Assembly: GCA_964030785.1 (NCBI GenBank)
Contig: OZ034977.1
Span: forward strand, 27,710,152 to 27,774,151
Reading direction: 5' to 3'
DNA length: 64,000 nt
Source: Siderastrea siderea
Taxonomy: Eukaryota; Cnidaria; Anthozoa; Scleractinia; Rhizangiidae
Shown: positions 47,579 to 57,524 of the stretch, in pieces
Position numbering within the stretch: the stretch's first letter is position 1
Layout: every line of letters begins with the position of its first letter
Notes under the pieces: model-generated
Databases searched by the model: none
What the model was told of the DNA's origin: nothing
What the model saw: only the letters and a program-made list of their open reading frames with translations
Position numbers and translations under genes: made by a program

Positions 47579-48037
47579 CAAATAGGAACACAAACCACAG
47601 TTATTGTAAAACAAAGCAATCAAAATGTGATTTAGGAACACAAAGGAGTTATTGTAAAACAAATCAATAAAACATGATTTATTCATTTTGTGTACTTTTC
47701 AAGGACCACCCCCGTTCCCCCAATTGGACTTTGGACTTTGAGCCCGCGTTTTCTCAGCGGGTTTACTTCCCCTTGAGCCCACGATCCCTTTTTCATACTT
47801 GTCAGCGGTTTCCCATTCCAAATCACGTGACTTCCGGTTGTATGAGCCCACGATCCTATTTTCATACTTGTCAGCGGTTTCCCATTCTAAAACACGTGAC
47901 TTCCGGTTCCCATGAGCCCACGATCCTTTTTTTCCAACTGGTCAGCGGTTTCCCCCACCGGAAGTTCCTCTAGTCACGTGTTCGCTCTCGACCAATCAGA
48001 AGCCAGTATTTTACCCATACGAGCGGAATTTACTACT
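47579..48037 (-). repeat. right terminal inverted repeat of element B
   Basis: 459 bp, inverse of 26,133-26,590. Differences seen: one base (C for T in the GTGTT(C/T)CTATTTG inner end) and one extra A in an A run. Ends exactly in TACTACT before the target duplication. Confidence 0.95.
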
Positions 48038-48043
48038 ATTCTA
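48038..48043. other. right target-site duplication ATTCTA
   Basis: Direct copy of the left flank at 26,127-26,132. Together with the inverted repeats it fixes both ends of element B. Confidence 0.92.
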
Positions 48044-48248
48044 GATGTTGTGTTTTTGGAAGTGATTTGCGATCGTTTTATTAGGTCGAGTCTTTTGTAG
48101 CAAAATTGTTCTTTGATACGATCCTTGCGTTGCAAAGAATAAAAAATAATGAGTTGTTCATCGACCCGCGCTTTTGCGCCATTGTCACGCAGTAGGCTTT
48201 GCGAGAACGGAAACACTTTGAACAGCGGTTTTCCAACGAGAATTCAAA

Positions 48249-48347
48249 ATGGCGTACATTGCCCAAAACAAGAAAATTACTACTGGGAGATTTCATTTTG
48301 GCGTTAAATTTCCGCTATTTAAAGGCCGAGACAGACCTCAATGGAAG
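48249..48347 (+). CDS. first exon of an unknown host gene
   Basis: Starts MAYIAQNKKITTGRFHFGVK and runs 33 codons to a GT donor (AAGGTAATTG). Element B inserted about 206 bp upstream of this ATG. No downstream exon was identified to the right. Family not recognised. Confidence 0.4.
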
Positions 48348-50110
48348 GTAATTGAATGGCGAAGACGTAGAAATATAATTGTTGATGAAATATGTCCAGC
48401 TTATTCTGACCGTGTTGAAATTGGGAGCCTGAAAGTTCAACCTCAATTCTCAATTACAACCTTTTCTGAGGAGTTAATACTTAGTGTACTCCTGGGCGTT
48501 TCCAATTTCTTTCCCATTTAGAAAGAAACGATATATTTGCTGTGAAGAAACGATTTCTGTAATCTTATTTTATTTTATTTATTAAATTTTTTTTGGAAGA
48601 AAGATCCAAGATTGCTGTTGTCTAGGAGATTTTGTGATCGAAACAATAGACTGGGTGATTTAATTTTTACATTTTTGGGTATCCAGGAGTCTAATCAGTG
48701 TAGAACTATTTGACACTGTTTCAGGTATATATTAACATATGATGATTTTTCTTCCTTGAAAATGATATCAAGATGATATCGAAAAGTTGTATAATTTCCA
48801 ATTCACTTATTTTTATCTTGGGGTACGTCTCACAGATACATCATGATGTAGAGTTGACATGCATGCCTACATCTGCAGTTTTGGTTGTTGTAGTCATGAA
48901 TTCTTTTAGATAAAATTGGTCTTTTTGGTCGTAATGGGATTCTTGAACATGACTTTTTTCAAGCAATTGTTATTCTTTCTTCTCATTATCATGTTTTTTT
49001 ATCCTGCTGAATATAACATTTTCCTCCTGTTTAGGTTTATAGCTACTTGATCATTTGACTTACATAACATCTAGCTATAGTAACACAAGAAACAGCAAAG
49101 AACTAAACCCCTGAAAAGTTAACATTGGTGTTCATATTAGCTAGAACTCACCTGAGAGTTTGATTACAGCTGTAAGAGAGTTTGATTAAGAACTCAGGCT
49201 GTTAAAATAAAAATGTTACTTTTTTCCTCTAGGTCAACTGGAATTTAAGATTATTTGGAGTTTTTACTCAATGAGGAACTTAATAGTATCCAGCTTTGTG
49301 CATTGTATATGTAACTGCAAAATACTCAAACAGCTTCTGGATTCTACTGGGGTGGTTGCCTACAAAGCTGATTCACCACAAGATGCAAACTATGCACTGA
49401 GAAGTTAAGGCCCAGTTAACCTTGGCAGAAGTTAAGTTAAGGCCCAGAGAAGTTAAGGCCCAGTTAACTGTGTAAAAGAAGGAAGGACATCAAACAGCAG
49501 ATGCAAAACACAGTATCTGTGTGAACTCAATGTCAGGTGTGTAAAACTGATCATGTATTTTTTCTTTTTTTTTTTTACAAAATAATTAACATGACACTGC
49601 CTTTTCAGGATTTGTTTTATTGTCTGTACCATTTTTGGGACATAAGCTTAAGCCTGCATGAGTAGATTTAAGGCCTAAGGCACATTGTTGGTGAAGTTGG
49701 CAGCCAAATGAGTTTACCATCATAGACAAAGTTTGCGAAAATCCTATCACTGAATTGTGGTTTTCAGTGTCACCATTTTAGACCAATTAAGAAATATCAA
49801 GTCAAAATGTTCTGCATGTAATTCATATCTTCCATTATGGTGATACTTTATCACTGATAGTAACTTAATATATATCATTGCTTAATGCATGCACTGTCAT
49901 TTTTCAGGTCCCATGGAAAGAGACCTTAGGAAATTAAAAAGATACTATGGAACATGCTCTACCAATTAAATATATGAAGAATGCCTACTGAGATTTGAAT
50001 CCTGCCAAGAATATGACTCGCACACTACATTTTGCCTTAGTGGTGTTGATGTAATGCCAGAGTGTACTGCATTTTGCCTTATTTTAACAGTCCCTTTCAA
50101 CTTGAAAACT
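48348..50110. other. AT-rich sequence without recognised genes
   Basis: Likely intron or intergenic DNA after the exon at 48,249. It has short duplicated words (AAGTTAAGGCCCAGTTAAC around 49,400-49,470) and a T run near 49,570. No coding frame or structured element stands out. Confidence 0.5.
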
Positions 50111-51967
50111 ACAGTTAGTAACAAAGTTAACATTAGTGTCCGTGAGATAGGTCACCTGTCGACAACTGTTACCTTTAACAATCCCTTAAACTATTTTAAG
50201 TCTCAGTTACTAATAAGGGGAACAGTAGCATCCAGATGTATCGTCGGAGTGTGCGACTGTTGCCTTTAACAATTCCTTCCTATTTTAACTCTTAGTTACT
50301 AATGAGGGGAGCAGTAGCATCCAGATGTATCGTCGGAGTGTGCAACTGTTACCTTTAACAATTTCTTTCTATTTTAAGTCTGAGTTACTAACAAAGGGAA
50401 CAGTAGCACCCAGATGTATCGTCGGAGTGTGCAACTGTTACCTTTAACAATTCTTTTCTATTTTAAGTCTCAGTTACTAATGAAGGGAACAGTAGCATCC
50501 AGATGTATCGTCGGAGTGTGCAACTGTTACCTTTAACAATTCCTTTCTATTTTAAGTCTCAGTTAACTAATGAGGGGAACAGTAGCATCCAGATGTATCG
50601 TCGGAGTGTGCGACTGTTACCTTTAACAATCCCTTTCTATTTTAAGTCTCAGTTACTAATGAGGGGAACAGTAGCATCCAGATGTATCGTCGGAGTGTGC
50701 AACTGTTACCTTTAACAATTCCTTTCTATTTTAAGTCTCAGTTAACTAATGAAGGAACCAGTAGCATGCAGATGTATCGGCGGAGTGTGCAACTGTTACC
50801 TTTAACAATTCCTTTCTATTTTAAGTCTCAGTTAACTGATGAGGGAACCAGTAGCATCCAGATGTATCGTCAGAGCGTGCAACTGTTACCTTGAACAATT
50901 CTTTTCTATTTTAAGTCTCAGTTACTAATGAGGGGAACAGTAGCATCCAGATGTATCGTCGGAGTGTGCAACTGTTGCCTTTAACAATCCGTTTCTATTT
51001 TAAGTCTCAGTTACTAATGAGGGGAACAGTAGCATCCAGATGTATCATCAGAGAGTGCCACGGTTGCCTTTAACAATTCCTTTCTATTTTAAGTCTCAGT
51101 TAGGGTATTAATGAGGGGAGCAGTAGCATCCAGATGTATCGTCGGAGTTAATGCGACTGTTACCTTTAACAATTCCTTTGTATTTGAAGTCTCAGTTGCT
51201 AATGAGGGGAGCAGTAGCATCCAGATGTATCGTCGGAGTGTGCGACTGTTACCTCTAACAATTCCTTTGTATTTGAAGTCTCAGTTGCTAATGAGGGGAG
51301 CAGTAGCATCCAGATGTATCGTCGGAGTATGCGACTGTTACCTTTAACAAGTCCTTTGTATTTTAAGTCTCAGTTGCTAATAAGGGGAACAGTAGCATCC
51401 AGATGTATCGTCGGAGTGTGCGACTGTTACCTTTAACAATTCCTTTGTATTTGAAGTCTCAGTTGCTAATGAGGGGAGCAGTAGCATCCAAATGTATCGT
51501 CGGAGTATGCGACTGTTACCTTTAACAAGTCCTTTGTATTTTAAGTCTCAGTTGCTAATAAGGGGAACAGTAGCATCCAGATGTATCGTCGGAGTGTGCG
51601 ACTGTTGCCTTTAACAATCCCTTTCTATTTTAAGTCTCAGTTACTAATGAGGGGAACAGTAGCATCCAGATGTATCTTCGGAGTGTGCAGCTGTTACCTT
51701 TAACAATCCCTTTCTATTTTAAGTCTCAGTTACTAATGAGGGGAAAAGTAGCATCCAGATGTATCGTCGGAGTGTGCAGCTGTTACCTTTAACAATTCCT
51801 TTCTATTTTAAGTCTCAGTTACTAATGAGGGGAACAGTAGCATTCAGATGTATCGTCAGTGTGTGTGACTGTTACCTTTAACAATCCCTTTCAATTAAAA
51901 GTTAGCTACTAATGAGGGGAGCAGTAGCATCCAAATCTGTCATCACAGTGTGTGGCTGTTGCCTTCT
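50111..51967 (+). repeat. 89-bp minisatellite, about 21 copies
   Basis: Head-to-tail copies of an 89-bp unit containing CAGTTACTAATGAGGGGAAC, AGTAGCATCCAGATGTATCG and ATTCCTTTCTATTTTAAGTC. Copies differ by scattered substitutions and one-base changes; the last ones are more diverged. The unit is not a multiple of three and short frames inside it are artefacts. No spacers of constant length separate copies, so it is not a CRISPR array. Confidence 0.95.
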
Positions 51968-51989
51968 GCCTGGCGGCAGTATCAAACAA

Positions 51990-52138
51990 TGAAAACCAAT
52001 AGTCAATATAATCAATAATAATCAATTCCAATTAATTGACTGGTTTTGGAAATCAATACAATTCAAAGCTTAAAAGTTGAGTGACTATTAATTGTTGTTG
52101 ACTATCATTGATTAATATTGATTTTGATTGGAATTAAC
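51990..52138. repeat. AT-rich inverted repeat, MITE-like
   Basis: Around AATCAATAATAATCAATTCC on the left and GATTGGAATTAA with GATTAATATTGAT on the right, the sequence is an imperfect inverted repeat of about 60-bp arms. Low complexity makes the borders uncertain. Confidence 0.35.
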
Positions 52139-52979
52139 TCTCAGTTCATATTTGCACACAGCATGTCAATAATGTATTGGCAAATGATAATAAAGTTTAT
52201 TTTTTCTAAACATAGTTTTTAGGTTTAGCATTCCTTAGATCACTATTTAGAAAGAACATGCTAGTTAAAAAAGCCTTTGATGGTGTCACAATGATGTCAT
52301 TTCATGACCTGTTTCTATAAATCCTATTCCTGGATCTGTACTTATGCTAGTGTAGGTCTAGAGAATTGGAGCAAACAATGATATGTACAGTTGAGTGAGA
52401 AAAGATTAAAAATAAATTTTTACTAGCTGTAGCAGGTATTTTAAGGTCTGCATTTTTGTTATGTTATATTTTGTTTTATTATTTTTTGTGGGGGGGGGGG
52501 GGTTGGTGGGGGGGGGGGCATGGCACTTTCCCATGTGTCACGGTTATTAGAAGTCCCTGGATATTTTTCTATAACAGTGCTAACAATAACAGTTTCGTTA
52601 AACTGCAGTTTAGTCCATTCGCCATATACTAAAATATTTGAGTTCAACATTGTGGTAGAACAAGGTTGAAATGCTGCAGATTTAATACCAGTTTTAATAC
52701 TGTGACTTCGGCATCATGCACGAGGCCAGAGTGATGGTGAAGGAAAGAGAACCGTCAAACTCCCGAATTGGACAAATGCCAAAGGCAAGCCCGTAAAGTG
52801 ACATTTCTCCGTTGGGACGTTATTCTTAGGCGACTTTTAGATGTTCCTGTTAAGCGCCCGGAAACCACTGCTTTTCTTGGGCAATCGAATTAAGTGCTGT
52901 GAAGTGAGACTTGCAACCAGTAGCATGGCCAACAATTAGTACGCTGAGGATGAAATCACGATGTCAGCAAGGGGAAACC
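52139..52979. other. no gene recognised
   Basis: Spacer with a G-run block (52,489-52,520). No supported coding sequence. Confidence 0.5.
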
Positions 52980-53185
52980 GGTCGTTTCGCCTACGATATA
53001 TTTTGTTTTTGTTTTTGTCTGCTAACGACTTAAATGCCGAAAGTAAATGAATTATATACTATTTTTCGTTCTTAAAGCGTGTTACCCTAGGAAAAGAAAA
53101 AGCAATATATTTAATTTCTCGTCTCTAAGCGCGTCAAAGGTTAACCAACTGGCATTGGGCGAAAAGACTCGTAGGCGAAACGACC
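52980..53185. mobile_element. 206-bp MITE with 17-bp perfect inverted ends
   Basis: GGTCGTTTCGCCTACGA at the left end is perfectly inverted at the right end (TCGTAGGCGAAACGACC). No coding region. The flanks show no obvious long target duplication. Confidence 0.7.
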
Positions 53186-53305
53186 ACTAGCCTGCGCGCA
53201 GACGTCTGGGAGACTAAACGACCGCAAGCGTAGGAAGCAATAGTTTCCTCAGTCTTAGTGCAAATTCAGACGGCAAAGCGAATGGCCTATTCAGAGGACA
53301 GATTA

Positions 53306-53405
53306 TTAGACTGCGAGCAGTCTCTCTTTTGCTCTAAAATCCGTGCAGAACGAAGCGCAAATAGCGAGCGCGAGCGAGAACGATTTGAGACTGCTCGCAG
53401 TCTAA
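53306..53405. mobile_element. 100-bp MITE with 19-bp perfect inverted ends
   Basis: TTAGACTGCGAGCAGTCTC and its exact inverse GAGACTGCTCGCAGTCTAA bracket exactly 100 bp. The interior has a GAGCG-rich part. It could also act as a foldback. Confidence 0.7.
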
Positions 53406-53868
53406 CAAATTATGTGAGCGAAAGTTTTATCTTTTTTGTTACTGTTACTGTTTCTTTCTTTCGTAAAGAAAGCGTATCGAGTTTCTGTGAATAATTCTCG
53501 ATATATTCGCGATTTTGTTAAAAATGGGAGAAAGACCATGTTGTATTTATAGATTCTTTTCAAGTATTTCTCTCAGAACGTCCGATCACATACCAACAAA
53601 TGATCTCTCCGGAGAAAGGAGAGGCGGTAAAACCGCTCGTGAGCGCTACGATCCTCTAGAGAAATAAGAGGCTATTCATAGCCTATTATCTTATTGTTTG
53701 TAACAGCCACAAAAATAAATTTGCCGTTGCGATCAACTTGCAAAAAGGTCTGTGATATTTATTCAACAACACTGTGTTTCCGGTAACAGAAAAGCTTTGT
53801 TGACAGCGAAAGCGGCGGATTTTAACACCTATTGCTTTCGCGGCGCCTTGATCAAAATTCAAATATGA
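53406..53868. other. no gene recognised
   Basis: Spacer left of segment C. It contains small inverted words such as AATAAGAGGCTATTCATAGC but no credible open frame. Confidence 0.4.
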
Positions 53869-53901
53869 AAGGAATGCGGGGTCCACAACCCCGCATTCCT
53901 T
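53869..53901. repeat. 14-bp-arm perfect hairpin next to segment C
   Basis: AAGGAATGCGGGGT and ACCCCGCATTCCTT surround the loop CCACA. It ends four bases before the putative segment C border. Confidence 0.75.
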
Positions 53902-53994
53902 AATGTACTTCCAGTTAGACCCCGTAGCGTCTCGTCATGGATAACCCTAACTTTTCCGAACAAAATACGAAATTTTATGTAAACAAATGATATA

Positions 53995-54987
53995 ATGAGT
54001 TTACTCAAATGGAAAGAAATGGCTGAGAAACGATCCGAGCTTGGTAAAAAGATTAACACAGTAAGAGAGACAATAAAACAAAAAACGATATCTGATCAAA
54101 TGGGTGAAGTCGAGGCAGAGAAACTTTTCAAACCTATAACATCAGGATTAAAGGAACTCACAGCTCCAAAAATGCCATTGATAAGATTACCAAAGAAAAA
54201 GCGACCTGTTCCAGATTATGGAATAGCTATTGATGATGAAGTGCCTGATTATGGATTGGATGATTTGTTTGATCAACCTGTTTTACCTGAAAACGAGAAA
54301 CAGTTAGTTCCAAAACCTCCATCTTATGAAGATGTCCTCAAGGATTTAGCATCAGGTGAAAAACAAATTTATATAGATCCGAAATATATGTATGAACTTG
54401 AAGATCTTCCTCCAGAATACGAACAAGAAGTACCAGATTACGAAATCCTTGAGGAGGATGCAATTAACCAAGTTTTGGATGAACTTGAAATACCGAATTA
54501 TGAAGACGTCGAATTACGACTCAAACAAGAAGATATGAATGACAAAAAGATGAAATCTTATCTTACCAACGCCCTTAAAAAGGCTAAAGAGAAACGGAAA
54601 CAACTAAGTGGCTATTCGTCTGATATCACTAAAAAATTAAGTAGTGGTTCAATCACTGAAGCTGAGGCTCAATATCGAAGAAAAATTATTCAAGATACAA
54701 GAAAGGTTCTTACTGATTATATCAATTACAACAATCAAAAACTGAAAAATATTAAAGGATCTGGTTTGAAGAAAAAAACAAAAAGAGGTGGACAGGTAAT
54801 GTTTTTCAATAATCCGACAGAAATGATGAAAAAACTGGAACTGATTATCGGATCAAAGGTTGCTGGTAATAATAGCATAGAGCTAAGAAACACAGGTGTC
54901 GCTCTTCTCGACATCTTGTTGAGAAATTCAATACTCAATAAGTCACAATACAACAAAATATACAAAAACTATTTTAGTCTAAACTAA
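53995..54987 (+). CDS. conserved Polinton protein with two PPxY motifs
   Basis: 330 residues. N-terminal basic helix, then repeated VPDYG words (PVPDYGIAI, VPDYGLDD, VPDYEILEE) and two PPxY motifs (PPSYEDV near 109, PPEYEQE near 139), a coiled-coil part, an RGGQVMF site near 265 and a conserved end (LRNTGVALLDILLRNSILNK). PPxY motifs recruit Nedd4-type ubiquitin ligases in adenovirus and retrovirus proteins. Function here is inferred; first gene of the capsid block. ATG follows ATGATATA. Confidence 0.65.
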   Translation: MSLLKWKEMAEKRSELGKKINTVRETIKQKTISDQMGEVEAEKLFKPITSGLKELTAPKMPLIRLPKKKRPVPDYGIAIDDEVPDYGLDDLFDQPVLPENEKQLVPKPPSYEDVLKDLASGEKQIYIDPKYMYELEDLPPEYEQEVPDYEILEEDAINQVLDELEIPNYEDVELRLKQEDMNDKKMKSYLTNALKKAKEKRKQLSGYSSDITKKLSSGSITEAEAQYRRKIIQDTRKVLTDYINYNNQKLKNIKGSGLKKKTKRGGQVMFFNNPTEMMKKLELIIGSKVAGNNSIELRNTGVALLDILLRNSILNKSQYNKIYKNYFSLN

Positions 54988-54995
54988 TCATATAA

Positions 54996-55757
54996 ATGAA
55001 TAGACAACTTGTATTATCCAGTCATACCGTCAAAGGTATAAGTGGTAATAAACCATCGGATTTCACAATCAAATACAGTAATCCGATAATACTAGATTCA
55101 AACAGACAATATGAAATCGGCCTAGATCGAATCATTTCGATGTCATTCACTTGGTTTAATGTGACAAGGGAACTTGATAATCAGAAAATCAGATATTCAA
55201 CAGATAGTGGTACTAATTGGACGGAAATTATATTCAATCCTGGAGTATGGAATTACATTGATTTTGACAATTTAATCAAAGAAAAAACAAAAACAGGGAC
55301 TTCATCAAACCCTCAATATCCAATCACTCTGGAGTTTAACGATACTGTATTCAGGACAATAATAACACTAGCCTCAAATTACAGATTAGATCTTACTCAA
55401 AGTAATTTTAATGATCTTATTGGTTTCAATAAAAAGATTCTAACAAGTAGTGTAAATGTTGGAGATTACATTCCTAACCTCTCACAAGACAGAGAAATAT
55501 TGAATGTTCATTGTGATTTGATAAGTGATAGTCTTGTCGATGGTGAAGAGTCAGATATTATATATAGTTTCAGTACCTCAACTCTCACCCCGAGTTATAG
55601 TTTCACACAAGAGCCTCGACGAGTACAGTACAACCCGTGTAATAAAAATACGATTAATAAAATTCGGATATATATAACAGATGGCAAACGAAGAATTATA
55701 GATCTTAATCATAGTGACACTTCATTCAGTTTGATTTTAAGAGAGAAGAGAGATTAA
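54996..55757 (+). CDS. penton-like minor capsid protein
   Basis: 253 residues, beta-rich. It opens NRQLVLSSHTVKGISGNKP, then FTIKYSNPIILDSNRQYEIG, the same N-terminal strand arrangement as the element B pentons (target strand ... L...W/YE+GL). Ends SFSLILREKRD. It would form the capsid vertex. ATG follows AATCATATAA, 8 nt after the previous stop. Confidence 0.7.
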   Translation: MNRQLVLSSHTVKGISGNKPSDFTIKYSNPIILDSNRQYEIGLDRIISMSFTWFNVTRELDNQKIRYSTDSGTNWTEIIFNPGVWNYIDFDNLIKEKTKTGTSSNPQYPITLEFNDTVFRTIITLASNYRLDLTQSNFNDLIGFNKKILTSSVNVGDYIPNLSQDREILNVHCDLISDSLVDGEESDIIYSFSTSTLTPSYSFTQEPRRVQYNPCNKNTINKIRIYITDGKRRIIDLNHSDTSFSLILREKRD

Positions 55758-55775
55758 TCTAACTAATAGTTATAT

Positions 55776-56129
55776 ATGTCGTCGTATGAATACAAGCGAA
55801 TTTATCACCCGAAACTAGGTCGTTTTGTTTATGAACATAAAGGATCTGGGATCATTGTTGATAACATTTTCAAACCGGTTGGAAGGGTGTTAAGTAAAGT
55901 TCCAGAAATGGTTTTAAAACCTTTTGCCAAAAAAGCGCTAGAATCTGGTATTTCACATGCTGGAGACAAACTGGGAAAAAAAGCAGCTGAAAAAAGCGGA
56001 GAGCTTATTATGAGAAAATTACATGGTTCATATAAACAATCAATGAAACCAACCAAACCTACTAAACCAAAACAAGAAGAAGATTACAACACAATTCTGA
56101 ATAGACTTATATCTGGTACTGGTTATTAA
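55776..56129 (+). CDS. small basic protein with GSG site, core/minor-capsid-like
   Basis: 117 residues: SSYEYKRIYHPKLGRFVYEH, a KGSGI site near 22, an amphipathic helical part (FKPVGRVLSKVPEMVLKPFA), a Lys/Ala-rich stretch and a Pro/Thr/Lys linker ending SGTGY. Its position between penton and MCP and its Gly site suggest a cleaved virion protein. ATG follows TAATAGTTATAT. Confidence 0.5.
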   Translation: MSSYEYKRIYHPKLGRFVYEHKGSGIIVDNIFKPVGRVLSKVPEMVLKPFAKKALESGISHAGDKLGKKAAEKSGELIMRKLHGSYKQSMKPTKPTKPKQEEDYNTILNRLISGTGY

Positions 56130-56160
56130 AAAGTGAATTTTATCTCAACTACTCATATAA

Positions 56161-57450
56161 ATGAGTTTCAGAACAAATGAAAATCTACAACGATATGAAC
56201 ACGTTCGTTTCCATTTGGATAATGTCATTGAGCAACCTGCTAACAATCAAAGCCAGAAAAAGACAGGTTACAGATTCACTATCAACGATAGGTCGACAAT
56301 GTTCGATTTTTTCAATGGGTATTTCGAAATAACTAAAGAGCTTCAAAAAAAGGCAGATGGTACTGGATATGCTCAAGCAGATCGCATCACCATGATAAAC
56401 GGATCTCACAGTCTAATCAGACATATGGTTATCAAATCTTCAGGCAAAATTGTGTATGAGAGTGATAATTTGCATCGAATAACGAATGTCAAAAATCTCC
56501 TTGAATACAGTGATGATTATAGTAGATCCGTTGGAAAGAATTCGTTCTGGTATCTTGATACTGATGGAACTACAGCAAATACAAACACAGGTTTTGAGTC
56601 CCGTCGTATTTTAACCCAAGCAGCACAAAACAACGGTGGTGGGGGAGCTAAAAGTATTAATGAGATGCTTCCCTTAAACAGATACAGCTTTTTTCAAGAA
56701 TTAGAAAGAAAAATGTTGCCTCCGATGCAGCTCACAATTGAACTTACATTTAACGAAGACAGTGAACTGATTCACATGGCAAATGGCACAGACGCTGGTC
56801 GTGTTGTTTTAAAGAGATTGTATCTTTGGCTCCCTAGATTAATCCCAAAAGACAGTATGTATAGTAATTTCGTTTCAGAGTTTCTTAAGCCAACAACCTG
56901 GACATATATGCGAGATCTCTACAATCAGTCAGCAAATACCAGAGCTATTCAGAATATGTTTCAAATCAGCCCGGCTATCGACAATGTTAAACATGTTTTT
57001 ATATATCTCCAGAGGACAGACGGACCAAATGCTGATGAAGCAGAGAGGAGTCCGTATTTATTTGACACTTTCAAGTTGAATGCAGCTGACGCTAATAGCT
57101 CTCTCTCGAGTTGTCGTTTAGAGTATGGAAACAATACATTTTACCCAGAGCTCGAATATGATGCAGATTCAAAAATCAGGATATTCAATGATCTCATGTC
57201 ATATGCATTTCGTAAGAACGATTACAATTCAGGAACACAGCTTAATGTATCCAATTTCACCAGTTTGTACGGATTGGTATATTTCGATTTGTCATATCAG
57301 AAAGAGGTAGTGACGAGAGATCCTAAACAGTTGATTCTCCATTATCGTCTCAATGTAGCCCCGACAGCAAACGTCCGAGCTCATAGCATCGTATTTTACG
57401 AGAGTGAGGTTGTAGTAAAGACAGTTGGAAACGAATTGATGATAGTTTAA
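56161..57450 (+). CDS. major capsid protein (double jelly-roll)
   Basis: 429 residues: FRTNENLQRYEHVRFHLDNV, TMFDFFNGYFEI, SLIRHMVIKSSGKIVYESDN, then RYSFFQELERKMLPPMQLTI and a C-terminal jelly roll (LYGLVYFDLSYQKEVVTRDP, LILHYRLNV). It belongs to a different Polinton MCP branch from element B's. Frame intact. ATG follows CTCATATAA. Confidence 0.85.
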   Translation: MSFRTNENLQRYEHVRFHLDNVIEQPANNQSQKKTGYRFTINDRSTMFDFFNGYFEITKELQKKADGTGYAQADRITMINGSHSLIRHMVIKSSGKIVYESDNLHRITNVKNLLEYSDDYSRSVGKNSFWYLDTDGTTANTNTGFESRRILTQAAQNNGGGGAKSINEMLPLNRYSFFQELERKMLPPMQLTIELTFNEDSELIHMANGTDAGRVVLKRLYLWLPRLIPKDSMYSNFVSEFLKPTTWTYMRDLYNQSANTRAIQNMFQISPAIDNVKHVFIYLQRTDGPNADEAERSPYLFDTFKLNAADANSSLSSCRLEYGNNTFYPELEYDADSKIRIFNDLMSYAFRKNDYNSGTQLNVSNFTSLYGLVYFDLSYQKEVVTRDPKQLILHYRLNVAPTANVRAHSIVFYESEVVVKTVGNELMIV

Positions 57451-57524
57451 ATAAATAAGTTTTACATCGATGAAAATTTAAATGAATATGTTTTTTAAAA
57501 GAGAATTTATCTAACATATATTAT

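Larger units (their letters stand above)
26133..48037. mobile_element. element B: complete Polinton/Maverick (adintovirus-like), 21,905 bp
   Basis: Near-identical terminal inverted repeats of 458 and 459 bp begin AGTAGTAAATTCCGCTCG, and a 6-bp direct target duplication flanks them. Inside are PolB, chromodomain integrase, A32-type ATPase, adenain-like protease, MCP, two penton-like proteins and many small core-like proteins: the defining Polinton set. Most genes from 32.7 to 44.7 kb run on the minus strand; accessory genes sit at both ends. Only the integrase shows a clear break. The two repeats differ by one substitution and one A-run length change, so insertion was recent. Confidence 0.96.

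Noticed and set aside
50054..51347. Repeated 70-residue frames with MYRRSV words.
   Set aside because: They arise from the 89-bp minisatellite, whose unit is not a multiple of three.
50111..51967. CRISPR-like appearance of regularly repeated blocks.
   Set aside because: Copies abut with no unique spacers, there are no cas genes, and the context is eukaryotic.
53258..53494. A 78-residue Glu/Arg/Ser-rich frame.
   Set aside because: It is mostly the 100-bp inverted-repeat element; composition only.
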